DNA of 27,736 bases from a virus. Positions 1-8,479 of this stretch are shown here, one piece after another (the first letter of the stretch is position 1; every line of letters begins with the position of its first letter). The notes beneath the pieces are model-generated. The model was not told where the DNA came from. It ran no database searches and saw only the letters and a program-made list of their open reading frames with translations. Location of the stretch: IMG/VR virus record IMGVR_UViG_3300020194_000198, positions 1-27,736 of that record, one strand, 5' to 3'. A program made the translations under genes and the position numbers.

Positions 1-78
1 AATTTAAGTATACCTCAATTTTTAATAATAATATTAATGATTAGATATTTTATACAGGCTTATGGACTTTCAAACTAA
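1..78 (+). CDS. C-terminal end of an upstream gene (partial, uncertain)
   Basis: Frame 1 is open from the left edge to a TAA at 76-78 and encodes about 25 residues, hydrophobic in the middle (IPQFLIIILMIRYFIQAYG). It overlaps the next gene by 17 bases, which fits the overlapping style of this genome. The fragment is too short to name, and chance openness in AT-rich DNA is possible. In related phages DNA polymerase or clamp-loader genes lie upstream of this region, but nothing here identifies one. Confidence 0.3.
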   Translation, partial: NLSIPQFLIIILMIRYFIQAYGLSN

Positions 79-598
79 CAAACAATATGGAGTAATATAT
101 GCTGACCCTCCTTGGTATTTTAAAACGTATAGTAACAAAGGAAAGGATAAAAGTCCTGAAAGACATTATCCTTGTATGTCTATCGCTGACATTATTCGGT
201 TACCTGTTGACCGAATTGCTAAGGACGATGCAGTCCTTTTAATGTGGGTTGTAGATCCACTTTTAGACCAGGCGTTTAAAGTTATTGACGCCTGGGGCTT
301 CAAGTATAAGACAGTTGGATTTACTTGGGCAAAAACGAATCGAACTAAAATGGGTTTCTTTACAGGTTTAGGTTATTGGACTAGAGCCAATCCTGAAATG
401 TGTTTGTTGGCTACTAAAGGCAAACCAAAAAGAAAATCAATGGGTGTAAAACAATTAGTGGTACAGGAAAGAGGTCGACATTCCGAGAAACCATTATTAC
501 ACAAAGAGATTGAAGCTCTTGTAGATGGTCCATACATAGAGTTGTTTGCTAGAAAAAAGCCATTTAAAAATTGGGACTATTGGGGAAATGAAGTATGA
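62..598 (+). CDS. MT-A70 family adenine-N6 methyltransferase
   Basis: 178 residues, predicted to methylate adenine at N6 using S-adenosylmethionine. The catalytic DPPW motif is at residues 15-18 (IYADPPWYF), followed by the conserved blocks LLMWV, FTWAKTN and a C-terminal VDGPYIELFARK segment that closes the Rossmann-like fold. The length is normal for the compact phage members of the family. No DNA target-recognition domain is visible. In phages such enzymes usually modify phage DNA to resist host restriction; an RNA substrate cannot be excluded. The ATG at 62 follows a weak AGG, and the stop overlaps the next small gene by four bases (ATGA). The family is clear; substrate and target site are not readable from sequence. 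Confidence 0.9.
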   Translation: MDFQTNKQYGVIYADPPWYFKTYSNKGKDKSPERHYPCMSIADIIRLPVDRIAKDDAVLLMWVVDPLLDQAFKVIDAWGFKYKTVGFTWAKTNRTKMGFFTGLGYWTRANPEMCLLATKGKPKRKSMGVKQLVVQERGRHSEKPLLHKEIEALVDGPYIELFARKKPFKNWDYWGNEV

Positions 599-702
599 TT
601 GAAATGTTTGGAGTAGGATTAATGGTTGCCATTTTTATGGTAATAGTGTATATTATACCTATTTGGTTATTGAGAAAATGGAATGATGAAGACCCTAAAT
701 AA
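595..702 (+). CDS. Small single-pass membrane protein, 35 aa
   Basis: The ATG at 595 overlaps the methyltransferase stop as ATGA, and the frame runs to TAA at 700-702. It encodes MIEMFGVGLMVAIFMV and so on: a long hydrophobic helix ending in IWLLRKWNDEDPK, typical of a tiny inner-membrane protein with a charged cytoplasmic tail. It also overlaps the start of the following gene. Function is unknown. Support comes from the tight overlap at both ends and the clean helix-plus-basic-tail layout. Confidence 0.5.
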   Translation: MIEMFGVGLMVAIFMVIVYIIPIWLLRKWNDEDPK

Positions 703-1786
703 AGAACAAGCCCTATATTGTGCTAATATATTCAATGACTATTTTAGTCAGTTTGATAGAATAGATCAGTATATGAGAGATCAAAAGTTATCTCAATTAG
801 AAACAAATAATTCTGCTGGTACATTATTTGATGATGGTCCTGAAGAAGACTTGTTTAATAGTGACATATCACCTGAAGAAATGAACTTTGAAATAAAAGA
901 GATTACTAATGAAAGATTTGATAAACTTTTAAATATGGTTTCTTCACATACAAATATGTCAAATGTTCCAGGTAAGAACTTAAAGATAGTTGTAATGGAA
1001 ACTAATACACAAAAGATAGTTGGTTTTATTAGACTATCATCTCCTGTAATTAATATGAAACCTCGTAATGAGATGTTAGGACAAGTGCCTGATTTAAAAT
1101 CATTTAACAAAACTTCTATTATGGGTTTTGTAATTGTGCCTGTACAACCATTTGGTTTTAATTATTTGGGTGGTAAACTATTGGCCGCTGTTTGTTGTTC
1201 ACACGAAGTAAGACAAAAGATGAATGTTAAATATGATATGAATATGGCCTTATTTGAAACAACATCTTTATATGGTAATAGCAAATCATCAAGCCAATAT
1301 GATGGTATGAAACCATTTTTAAGATATAAAGGCTTAACTGATAGTGACTTTATACCTTTAATACACGGTAAACCCTACCACGATTTGGCTAAGTTTGTAG
1401 AAAACAATATAGGCAAATTAGTAAAAGATGACGCTTCAAGTAAAAAACTAAAACTTACTATGGCTATTATTGGTTTAGTTAAAAGAAGTTTAGATGGTAC
1501 AGATTTAGAAAATTTTAACACAACTATTAGTAATGCTAAAAAACTTACAGAAAGAAAAAGATATTATGCTTGTAATTATGGTATTAAAAACTATATCAAT
1601 ATTGTAAATGGTACAGAAACAGATATAGTCAAAGATGAAAACTACGACAAACATAACCTAAATAATATTATAGAGTGGTGGAAAAAGAAAGCAACCAATC
1701 GTTATAATAATCTTAAAAATGAAAATCGTTTGAGGAAAGAACTTGAAATATGGTCACCGGATGCACAAATACAGATAATCAGATGA
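683..1786 (+). CDS. DruA/DUF4338-like protein (tentative)
   Basis: 367 residues, with ATG codons at 683 and 686 both possible. The N-terminal ~75 residues are acidic and probably linker-like. The core at about 95-215 has IVVMETNTQKIVGFIRLSSP, then FVIVPVQPF, GGKLLAAVCC and ALFETTSLYG. This order resembles DUF4338, the family of the Druantia protein DruA: a GNAT-like sheet, a conserved 'Lxx.LL' helix and a 'hxxTxxYG' block. I make this link from pattern memory only, and the resemblance is distant. The C-terminal ~150 residues are Lys-rich and unrecognised. It sits in the replication region between a methyltransferase and uvsX, so a role in DNA metabolism or host takeover is plausible. It ends with a four-base overlap onto the next gene. 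Confidence 0.4.
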   Translation: MMKTLNKEQALYCANIFNDYFSQFDRIDQYMRDQKLSQLETNNSAGTLFDDGPEEDLFNSDISPEEMNFEIKEITNERFDKLLNMVSSHTNMSNVPGKNLKIVVMETNTQKIVGFIRLSSPVINMKPRNEMLGQVPDLKSFNKTSIMGFVIVPVQPFGFNYLGGKLLAAVCCSHEVRQKMNVKYDMNMALFETTSLYGNSKSSSQYDGMKPFLRYKGLTDSDFIPLIHGKPYHDLAKFVENNIGKLVKDDASSKKLKLTMAIIGLVKRSLDGTDLENFNTTISNAKKLTERKRYYACNYGIKNYINIVNGTETDIVKDENYDKHNLNNIIEWWKKKATNRYNNLKNENRLRKELEIWSPDAQIQIIR

Positions 1787-2154
1787 TAACAAAAAAAGAT
1801 TACGAAGAATTAAAAGATTATTGGGACTTCCAAAGAAAGGTAGAATACAATAAAGAGGTTGTATTTAATATGGCCGATTCTTTTGAGGGTCGTGTATATA
1901 ATGATTTTGGACCTGTCAACCTTAATGATATGAAAGAATTGTTATGGATGAGGGTAAAACCTGAAGATTATGAAAATCCAAGAAAAGGTTGGGTGCCTAT
2001 AAATGAAAAATATAGGTTTGAATGGGAAGGCGAAGCTAATATGCCTAACTTTGAAATAGATACGCCAAAAGGTGATAGAATCGCTTTAAAGGCAAAAGAT
2101 ATTAAAAGGTGGCAAGAGGCCTTTGAAGACGATAATGGAAATAATGATATATAA
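1783..2154 (+). CDS. Conserved-looking hypothetical protein, 123 aa
   Basis: I choose the ATG at 1783 because it forms the usual ATGA overlap with the previous stop. The frame is open further upstream to 1750, but that start would overlap needlessly. The protein begins MITKKDYEELKDYWDF and is charged and soluble, with several Trp and aromatic residues (LLWMRVKPEDY, YRFEWEGEA) and no signal peptide. I do not recognise a family. Position just before uvsX suggests an early or replication-linked product. Confidence 0.65.
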   Translation: MITKKDYEELKDYWDFQRKVEYNKEVVFNMADSFEGRVYNDFGPVNLNDMKELLWMRVKPEDYENPRKGWVPINEKYRFEWEGEANMPNFEIDTPKGDRIALKAKDIKRWQEAFEDDNGNNDI

Positions 2155-2308
2155 TAAGGGTAAAATTGTAGAACGGTACCATTTTAAGCCACAGGAGCTT
2201 GACAAAATTAAGAATTTCTGTTATAATGATAACATCAAGTGGTACATATTAAAATATAGTGAAAAGGAGATAATGGAATATGAGCAATTTTCTAAAGGAC
2301 ATAATTAA
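2144..2308 (+). CDS. Hypothetical small protein, ~54 aa
   Basis: The frame is open from a TTG at 2123 to a stop at 2306-2308. The likelier starts are ATG 2135 or 2144, giving [14 protein letters not shown] and so on. It overlaps the previous gene by about 11 bases and the uvsX start by 29 bases. The product is Lys- and Tyr-rich and unrecognised. The uvsX ribosome-binding site lies inside this frame, so translation of the two may be coupled. Evidence is only the preserved frame between two real genes. Confidence 0.45.
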   Translation: MIYNKGKIVERYHFKPQELDKIKNFCYNDNIKWYILKYSEKEIMEYEQFSKGHN

Positions 2309-3305
2309 AGAAACAGGTAATGAGTACGCTACACTTGTAAGTGAAGGCGTTGATAGCGCAGACGTAACAAGTTTTATTGATACAGGCTCGTATTCTTTTA
2401 ATGCTTTGTTATCAGGTAGTATTTACGGTGGTATGCCTGGAAATAAAATCACAGCAATCGCTGGTGAAGCCGCAACAGGTAAAACTTTCTTTGCTTTAGG
2501 TATCTGTAAACATTTTTTAGATACAGACAAAGACGCAGGTGTAATTTATTTTGAATCAGAAAGTGCCATCTCAAAAGAGATGATTGAGGGTAGAGGTGTT
2601 GATTCAAGTAGAATGGTAATTGTGCCAGTTGCCACAGTACAAGAATTTAGAAATCAATCAATTAAAATTATAGACAAATATTTAGAACAACCAGAAGATA
2701 AACGTAAACCATTAATGTTTGTATTAGATAGTTTAGGTATGTTATCTACTACAAAAGAAATGGAAGATACGGCTGCTGGTAAAGAAACAAGAGATATGAC
2801 TAGATCACAAATAGTCAAATCAACGTTTAGAGTTTTAACACTTAAATTAGGTAAAGCAAATATACCTATGATAATGACCAATCACACTTATGATGTTATT
2901 GGTTCTATGTTCCCACAAAAAGAAATGGGTGGCGGTTCAGGTTTGAAGTACGCCGCTTCATCAATCATCTACTTAGGTAAACGAAAAGAAAAAGACGGTA
3001 CTGAAGTAGTTGGTAATATTATACATTGTAAAAATTATAAAAGTAGATTAACAAAAGAAAATGCTCAAATAGATGTCAAACTAACTTATAAAAAAGGACT
3101 TGATAAGTATTACGGTCTGTTAGAACTAGGCGAAGAAGTTGGTATCTTTAAAAAGGTATCAACTAGATTTGAAATGCCAGATGGTTCTAAAGTATTTGGT
3201 AAAAATATCAATGATGAGCCTGAAAAATATTTTACAAAGGAAGTATTAGATAAGATTGATGAATATGCCAAAAAGAAATTCAGCTACGGATCAGACGAAG
3301 AATAA
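2280..3305 (+). CDS. uvsX: UvsX, RecA-like recombination protein
   Basis: 341 residues. UvsX is the T4-type strand-exchange ATPase that coats single-stranded DNA for recombination-dependent replication and repair. Walker A is GEAATGKT at residues 62-69, and Walker B is the hydrophobic run ending LMFVLD near 145-150. A RecA-type loop ([11 protein letters not shown]) follows, then a strand near IIYLGKRK. Length matches phage UvsX proteins (about 340-390). The ATG at 2280 follows AAGGAG near 2264, a strong site. The following gene starts inside its 3' end. Pairing with the gp41-type helicase two genes on is the usual order in T4-like marine phages. Confidence 0.93.
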   Translation: MSNFLKDIIKETGNEYATLVSEGVDSADVTSFIDTGSYSFNALLSGSIYGGMPGNKITAIAGEAATGKTFFALGICKHFLDTDKDAGVIYFESESAISKEMIEGRGVDSSRMVIVPVATVQEFRNQSIKIIDKYLEQPEDKRKPLMFVLDSLGMLSTTKEMEDTAAGKETRDMTRSQIVKSTFRVLTLKLGKANIPMIMTNHTYDVIGSMFPQKEMGGGSGLKYAASSIIYLGKRKEKDGTEVVGNIIHCKNYKSRLTKENAQIDVKLTYKKGLDKYYGLLELGEEVGIFKKVSTRFEMPDGSKVFGKNINDEPEKYFTKEVLDKIDEYAKKKFSYGSDEE

Positions 3306-3585
3306 AAAAAGATACGTTTTTGTTCAAAAAGAAGGTGACGATTTTACTTGTATAAAAATCGTTGATGGTAAATTTGAAAACGTTATCTATAAGTACGGCA
3401 AAGTTGGATTTGCTAGAGATGAAAATCCAGACGGAACGTTGCCTATGAAGTTTGATTATGATATAGTAAGTAATCCTAATAAGGCAGATATTGATTCACA
3501 AGACTTTATAGATTTTATTGGTGATATATTAATGGAACAATTGGAAAAACAGGTAACAGATGGCACCGTTGTCTTTGACAAATAA
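3265..3585 (+). CDS. Hypothetical protein between uvsX and the helicase gene, ~106 aa
   Basis: The frame is open from a TTG at 3256, with ATG codons at 3259 and 3265. I favour 3265 ([19 protein letters not shown]) but cannot prove it. The start lies inside uvsX and the end overlaps the helicase start by 26 bases. The product looks like a small beta-rich domain ([20 protein letters not shown]) followed by an acidic helix ending [11 protein letters not shown]4-like cyanophages also carry a small gene at this spot between uvsX and gene 41. The function is not known to me; a helper of recombination or helicase loading is a guess from position. Confidence 0.7.
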   Translation: MPKRNSATDQTKNKKRYVFVQKEGDDFTCIKIVDGKFENVIYKYGKVGFARDENPDGTLPMKFDYDIVSNPNKADIDSQDFIDFIGDILMEQLEKQVTDGTVVFDK

Positions 3586-4960
3586 CGAAAGAATAGAAAT
3601 AACTATTTTAAGAAACTTCTTTTATAATGAGGAGTTTACAAGAAAGGCTTTACCTTTTGTAAAACCTGATTACTTTACAAATAGAATAGAAAAACTATTG
3701 TACGAAGAAATAGATAAGTTTGTACAAGAATATAAAAATCTACCTACAAAAGAAACCATTTTAATTGAGTTTGGCCGTAGAAAAGATATAAATGAAGAAG
3801 AATTAAAATTAATTAAAGAACTTGTTATTAGTTTTACAGATGAAAAGTCTGATTTACAATGGTTGTTAGATACAACAGAAAAGTTTTGTAAAGATAGAGC
3901 AGTACATAACGCTGTATTATCTGGCATTAAGATACTAGATGGCAAAGATAAACAAAGACAGCCAGAGGCAATACCAAGCATATTAAGTGAGGCATTGGCC
4001 GTTAGTTTTGACAATCATATTGGACACGATTATATTGGTGACGCTGAAAGTAGATTTGATTGGTACCATACAAAAGAAAAAAGATATCCTTTTGACTTGT
4101 CTTTCTTTAACAAAATTACAAAAGGTGGTGTACCAAGTAAAACACTAAACATCGCTTTGGCAGGAACTGGTGTTGGTAAGTCTTTGTTTATGTGTCACGT
4201 AGCTTCTAACTTCTTAACACAAGGTCAAAATGTATTATACATTACTTTAGAAATGGCTGAAGAAAGAATTGCTGAAAGAATTGACGCCAATTTAATGGAC
4301 GTTACAATGGATGATTTACACGATATGCCTAAACAACTATATGATAATAAAATGGCCAAGTTAAGAAGTAAAACAACAGGTCAATTAATCATTAAAGAAT
4401 ATCCAACAGCGTCAGCTCATAGTGGTCATTTTAGAGCATTAATTAATGAACTATCATTAAAGAAAAGTTTTAAACCAGATGTTGTGTTTGTAGATTATTT
4501 AAATATTTGTGCTAGTAGCAGATTTAAAGGTGGTAATATATCTTCTTATTTTTATATTAAGGCAATTGCTGAAGAATTAAGAGGCCTAGCAGTTGAGTTT
4601 AATTTACCTATCTTTTCTGCTACACAAACAACTAGAACTGGTTACGTAAGTACAGATATTGGTTTAGAAGATACTTCAGAAAGTTTTGGTCTACCTGCGA
4701 CAGCCGACTTTATGTTTGCCTTAATGTCTAATGAAGAATTAGAATCTTTAGGGCAAATGAAAGTAAAACAATTAAAGAATAGATACAATGATCCTGGTTT
4801 AAACAGAGCATTTATTGTAGGTGTTGATAGAGCAAAAATGAGATTATATGACGTGGAAAATACGGCACAAAATATAGTAGATAGTAACCAAACAAAAGAA
4901 AAGGAAAGTTATCCTACACCTGAACAGGCTTATGATAAGTTTTCTGATTTTAAAGTATAA
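3560..4960 (+). CDS. 41: gp41-type replicative DNA helicase (DnaB family)
   Basis: 466 residues. This is the hexameric 5'-3' helicase of the phage replisome, which works with primase at the fork. Residues 1-150 form the helical N-terminal domain. The RecA-like domain starts near 180 with FNKITKGGVPSKTLNIALAG, and Walker A is GTGVGKS at 202-208. A glutamate-containing block follows (VLYITLEMAEERIAERI), then Walker B (DVVFVDYLNIC, about 306-316) and a sensor segment (IFSATQTTR). The order and length match T4 gp41. The start ATG at 3560 overlaps the previous gene and follows ACAGG. The C-terminal tail is acidic and Gln/Tyr-rich, as often seen where helicases bind partners. Confidence 0.92.
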   Translation: MAPLSLTNNERIEITILRNFFYNEEFTRKALPFVKPDYFTNRIEKLLYEEIDKFVQEYKNLPTKETILIEFGRRKDINEEELKLIKELVISFTDEKSDLQWLLDTTEKFCKDRAVHNAVLSGIKILDGKDKQRQPEAIPSILSEALAVSFDNHIGHDYIGDAESRFDWYHTKEKRYPFDLSFFNKITKGGVPSKTLNIALAGTGVGKSLFMCHVASNFLTQGQNVLYITLEMAEERIAERIDANLMDVTMDDLHDMPKQLYDNKMAKLRSKTTGQLIIKEYPTASAHSGHFRALINELSLKKSFKPDVVFVDYLNICASSRFKGGNISSYFYIKAIAEELRGLAVEFNLPIFSATQTTRTGYVSTDIGLEDTSESFGLPATADFMFALMSNEELESLGQMKVKQLKNRYNDPGLNRAFIVGVDRAKMRLYDVENTAQNIVDSNQTKEKESYPTPEQAYDKFSDFKV

Positions 4961-5223
4961 TGGTAAAAAAAAGAATACAAAAAGTAAAGTTTCACAAAGG
5001 TGATAGACGGCCTAATAATGAACAACCAAATCTTTCTTATGTAAAGAAGATGAAAAAACATAAGAAAGATATTATATGGGAAGTCATTGAAAAACCTAAT
5101 AATAATGTGATTGCTCAATTCTTTTTTGAAGAAGACGCTTACAAATTAGTGAAGTTTCAGAATAAAAACAAGGTATGGGAGCCTAATGGAGGCATACCAA
5201 AATTCTTATGGGTAAGTGTTTAG
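4960..5223 (+). CDS. Hypothetical basic protein, 87 aa
   Basis: It starts at the last base of the helicase stop (TAATG) and encodes a very basic N-terminus (MVKKRIQKVKFHKGDRRP) and a small folded-looking part, IIWEVIEKPNNNVIAQFFF. The IIWEV...VIAQFFFEEDAYKLVKFQN pattern suggests one small alpha/beta domain. I do not recognise a family. It is the last gene before a late promoter, so it closes the DNA-metabolism block. Confidence 0.65.
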   Translation: MVKKRIQKVKFHKGDRRPNNEQPNLSYVKKMKKHKKDIIWEVIEKPNNNVIAQFFFEEDAYKLVKFQNKNKVWEPNGGIPKFLWVSV

Positions 5224-5226
5224 TGT

Positions 5227-5234
5227 TATAAATA
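5227..5234 (+). promoter_or_regulatory. T4-type late promoter (TATAAATA)
   Basis: An exact match to the T4 late -10 octamer TATAAATA lies in the 72-base gap between 5223 and 5296, the only gap of that size in the first 14 kb. By the T4 rule transcription would start near 5240, leaving about 56 bases of leader. It heads the long run of overlapping genes up to 14448, which carries head-type proteins, as a late promoter should. An AGAGAGA stretch precedes the ATG at 5296. Confidence 0.7.
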
Positions 5235-5295
5235 TTAGTAAATAATTGATTTATATGGAACAAGTGATTATAGTAATGGGAAAAATGAGAGAGAA

Positions 5296-6522
5296 ATGTT
5301 TAGTTTTAAAGGATTTTTTACAAAGGAAAAAAATACACATTTAGAACATCTGGAAGACGATATAATAAATCGTGGTTCAAAAGGTGGTCAAAATGCTATT
5401 AATTTTCTTAATTCAATAAGAGATATGCTAGCTGGTTCTTCCAGTAGTAAAGTCAATATGTCCGTCAAATGGGACGGAGCTCCTGCTATAGTCTGTGGTA
5501 TTAATCCAGAAAATGGTGAATTTTTTGTAGGTACAAAGGCCGTTTTCAATGTAAATCCTAAAATAAACTATACATCATCTGATATAAGAAGAAATCATAG
5601 TGGTGAATTGGCTAACAAATTATCTATAGCATTAAGAGAACTTAAAAAATTAAACATATCTGGTATATTACAAGGTGACTTTTTGTTTTCAAAATCAGAT
5701 TTAAAAACAGCAAAAATAGATGGTGAAAATATGTTAACTTTTACACCTAATACTATTACATATGCTGTACCTATTGATTCAGATATTGGTAAAAGAATTA
5801 AAAGAGCAAGAATGGGTATAGTATTTCATACATCTTACTCTGGTAAAACAATGAAAGATTTAAAAGCAGGTTTTGGTACAGTTTCCGGTCGATCTGGAAT
5901 ATCTTCCGTGTTTTTAGCTGACGCTGCTTATAGAGATGTAAGTGGCTCAGCTAAATTAACATCAAGCGAATTATCAACCTTTAATGCTAGAATAAGAATG
6001 GCTGAAGGATCTTTATCAAAAGCTGGTTCTATGTTAGATGAAATGGCCAAATCTTCGTCTGATGCATTATCTGTAGGTTTTAGATTAAAGACTTTTTTTA
6101 ATCACTATATAAGAAATACACAAGGTAATATGGCTAAAGTAAAAACACTTGTAGATATGTTTGGTGAATATTATGAAAATGTTTTACAAGCAGAAATAGA
6201 TAGTAGAAAGACAGAAAGTGGTAAAAAGAAATATCAGGATATTTTAAAAAAGAATATGGTTTATATTAATAGAAACAAACAAGCCTTATATTTTGCTATT
6301 GCTTCACACGTTACCTTACAGAATGCTAAAAATTATTTGGTTAATAAGTTAAGTGAAATACAAAGTATTGGCCATTTTTTAAGAACATCTACAGGATATA
6401 AAGTAACAGCTCCTGAAGGATTTGTGGCCGTTGATAGAGTGGCTGGTGCTGTCAAGTTAGTAGATAGATTAGAATTTAGTAGAGCCAATTTTACGGCTGA
6501 GAAAGATTGGGTTAAAGGTTAA
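5296..6522 (+). CDS. Divergent KxDG nucleotidyltransferase-like protein (DUF6267-like), possibly head-packaged
   Basis: 408 residues. It resembles a family common in T4-like marine phages (DUF6267 by memory). The sequence shows features of the covalent nucleotidyltransferase (DNA/RNA ligase, mRNA capping) fold. K58-W-D-G61 matches the KxDG active-site motif. ILQGDFLFSKSD near 124-135 sits where motif III is expected, with Asp for Glu. A hydrophobic strand (GIVFHTSY) follows. EGFVAV at 374-379 resembles motif IV, and VKLVD at 386-390 resembles motif V. A helical insert at about 220-340 separates the halves. The N-terminus MFSFKGFFTKEK resembles a capsid-targeting peptide. Substrate is unknown. 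The structural role may be real even if catalysis is not. Confidence 0.6.
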   Translation: MFSFKGFFTKEKNTHLEHLEDDIINRGSKGGQNAINFLNSIRDMLAGSSSSKVNMSVKWDGAPAIVCGINPENGEFFVGTKAVFNVNPKINYTSSDIRRNHSGELANKLSIALRELKKLNISGILQGDFLFSKSDLKTAKIDGENMLTFTPNTITYAVPIDSDIGKRIKRARMGIVFHTSYSGKTMKDLKAGFGTVSGRSGISSVFLADAAYRDVSGSAKLTSSELSTFNARIRMAEGSLSKAGSMLDEMAKSSSDALSVGFRLKTFFNHYIRNTQGNMAKVKTLVDMFGEYYENVLQAEIDSRKTESGKKKYQDILKKNMVYINRNKQALYFAIASHVTLQNAKNYLVNKLSEIQSIGHFLRTSTGYKVTAPEGFVAVDRVAGAVKLVDRLEFSRANFTAEKDWVKG

Positions 6523-7262
6523 TGGCAAGCACAGGTTATATAAGCGAACAGAATTATCAAATTGCTAGAGGCTTGATAAAAGGAGCTTCTTCAATACATA
6601 AGTTTGGTGCGGTTCCTGCTATGTCAATTAATACGACAGGTACTTGTTGGGATAAAAATGATACTTTATATCCTTGGTCAGCATTTTCAAGTGCGAGTGT
6701 ATTAACAGCACAGGCCGTTAATGCTAGTGATAACGGAAAGATTTTAACAGTTGAAGGTTTAGATAGTAATTACGAACCACAAACAGATACAATTACATTA
6801 TCAAGTAGTGGTACAGCAAGTACAACAAAACAATTTTTAAGAGTGTATAGAGGTTACATTTCAACAGGTACAAACAATGTTGGTGTAATTGATGTAAGAA
6901 TTGGCGCAACAACTGTATTGTATATTAATGTAGGTTTAGCACAAACTTTAATGATGATTTATACTGTACCCGCTGGTAAACAATTATTATTAACAAAAGG
7001 TGCTTGTACTTCACAGGCAAGTGCTGACGCTTCAGGTTTCTTTTATGTAAGATTTTTTGGTCAAACAGCATTTAGAATACAACACACATTTGAAGTTTCA
7101 GGTTCAGATGGTTATGAATATGATTTTACTGTACCATTTGCTGTACCAGAAAAATCAGATATAGATGTTAGAATACAAACAAGAAGTAATAACGGAAGAT
7201 ATACAGCCGCTTTTGATGGTGTGTTAGTAGATGTTCCACGAACAATGTACACAGGTAGTTAA
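6522..7262 (+). CDS. Virion structural protein (beta-rich)
   Basis: 246 residues, starting MASTGYISEQNYQIARGL. This opening and the Ser/Thr/Gly-rich beta-strand pattern are typical of abundant virion proteins in T4-like marine phages. There is no signal peptide and only one Trp-rich patch (CWDKNDTLYPWSAF). The rest alternates short strands and turns (TDTITLSSSGTASTT, GVIDVRIGATTVLYINV, IDVRIQTRSNNGRYTAAF). It starts at the stop of the previous gene and ends at the start of the next (TAATG both times), so it is in one operon with the enzyme-like genes. Whether it decorates the head or belongs to neck or tail cannot be told. Confidence 0.7.
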   Translation: MASTGYISEQNYQIARGLIKGASSIHKFGAVPAMSINTTGTCWDKNDTLYPWSAFSSASVLTAQAVNASDNGKILTVEGLDSNYEPQTDTITLSSSGTASTTKQFLRVYRGYISTGTNNVGVIDVRIGATTVLYINVGLAQTLMMIYTVPAGKQLLLTKGACTSQASADASGFFYVRFFGQTAFRIQHTFEVSGSDGYEYDFTVPFAVPEKSDIDVRIQTRSNNGRYTAAFDGVLVDVPRTMYTGS

Positions 7263-8479
7263 TGAATATTATTTTAATAGGCGGTCCAGGTTCAGGTAAA
7301 TCAACTTATGCTAAGTTTATTACCAAAGAGTTTGATATAGAACACATTTATCCTGGTGAACTATTAAGAAAGGCAAAGGCACAAGGCGGAGAAATGGCCA
7401 AAAGATTATCAGATTTAGGTAAAGGTGGTTTTGCTCCTAATGATATTGTCTTAAAACTTGTAAAAGACGCCGTAGCAAAGGCAGATAATGGTTTTGTATT
7501 TGATGGTTTTCCAAGATATATGCAACAAGTAAGAGATTTAGAAAGAGAAGGAATTAAAATAGATAAAGTGGTTTATTTAAATGTAAGTCCTGAAGAAGTT
7601 ATAAGAAGACTAACGGCTAGAGGTAGAGAAGATGATAAACCAGAAATTATTAAAAACAGAATTGCTTTATATAAAAAAGAAACTGGTCCTGTAGTTGAGT
7701 ATTACAGAAAAAAACCAGGTTTTATAGAAGTAAAAGCTGAAGGCGGTGAACCTGAAGAAATAGCAAATAGAATTATAAAACAACTAAAGGCAAAACCATT
7801 AAGAGAATTTAGAGAATATTTAAATGAAGGTGTTTACGATCCAGGTATTTTTAAGGCCTTCTTTTTAGCAGGTGGTCCTGGTTCTGGTAAAACATTTGTA
7901 ACAGCTTCTGCTTTTGGTGGTACAGGTTTAAAAGTAGTTAATTCGGATGCTGCCTTTGAAAGAGGTTTAAAACAGGCAAATTTATCTTTAAAAATGCCAG
8001 ATGAAGAAGAATACTTTAGAAATATTGTAAGAGCAAAAGCAAAAATGACAGCTTCTACAATGTTAAATACTTATATAGAGGGTAGATTAGGTTTAGTTAT
8101 TGACGCTACAGGTAGAGATTTAGACTTAGTACAAAGACAAGTAGGTATGTTAAGAAATATTGGTTATGATTGTTATATGGTATTTGTAAACACTAGTTTA
8201 GATGTGGCATTAGAAAGAAATAAAAAACGACCAAGATCAATACCAGAATACATTGTACAGAAAAGTTGGCAAGGTGTTCAGGCTAATATAGGTTCTTTTC
8301 AAAGAATTTTTAGTCCTAATAAAATGTTAGTTGTAGATAATAATAGAAGTGAACAAGAATTAGTAACTCAAACATTAAACACAGCGGCTAAATTTATTAG
8401 AAGTAGATTAAGAACCAAACCAGAAAACGGTATAGCATTAAGTTGGATAAGAAAAGAATTAGAGGCTAAAAAAAGATGA
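7262..8479 (+). CDS. Adenylate kinase fused to a second P-loop kinase domain
   Basis: 405 residues in two halves. Residues 1-177 are an adenylate kinase: P-loop GGPGSGKST at 7-15, the NMP-binding helix with GELLR, DGFPR at 81-85, and a short LID (TARGREDDKPEIIKNR) without the long zinc-type insertion. Residues ~195-405 are a separate P-loop kinase or zeta-toxin-like domain, with P-loop GGPGSGK at 204-210, a GLVIDATGRD strand and FVNTSLDVALERN. The joint (PLREFREYLNEG, about 179-190) resembles the N-terminal head-targeting peptides of neighbouring proteins, as if an adk-like gene were fused in front of a packaged kinase. Adenylate kinase would convert AMP and ATP to ADP; the second substrate is unknown. 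Confidence 0.85.
   Translation: MNIILIGGPGSGKSTYAKFITKEFDIEHIYPGELLRKAKAQGGEMAKRLSDLGKGGFAPNDIVLKLVKDAVAKADNGFVFDGFPRYMQQVRDLEREGIKIDKVVYLNVSPEEVIRRLTARGREDDKPEIIKNRIALYKKETGPVVEYYRKKPGFIEVKAEGGEPEEIANRIIKQLKAKPLREFREYLNEGVYDPGIFKAFFLAGGPGSGKTFVTASAFGGTGLKVVNSDAAFERGLKQANLSLKMPDEEEYFRNIVRAKAKMTASTMLNTYIEGRLGLVIDATGRDLDLVQRQVGMLRNIGYDCYMVFVNTSLDVALERNKKRPRSIPEYIVQKSWQGVQANIGSFQRIFSPNKMLVVDNNRSEQELVTQTLNTAAKFIRSRLRTKPENGIALSWIRKELEAKKR

Noticed and set aside
793-1110. Open frame on the minus strand opposite the DruA-like gene, and similar minus-strand frames elsewhere (for example 3670-4014, 12616-12888, 18477-18839)
   Set aside because: They lie opposite well-supported genes, have low-complexity Ser/Phe/Leu-rich products and no ribosome sites; shadows caused by codon use.
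5254-5343. A 29-codon frame in the leader of the late operon (starts MEQVIIVMGKM)
   Set aside because: No ribosome site, and it ends well inside the next gene; probably chance openness in AT-rich DNA.
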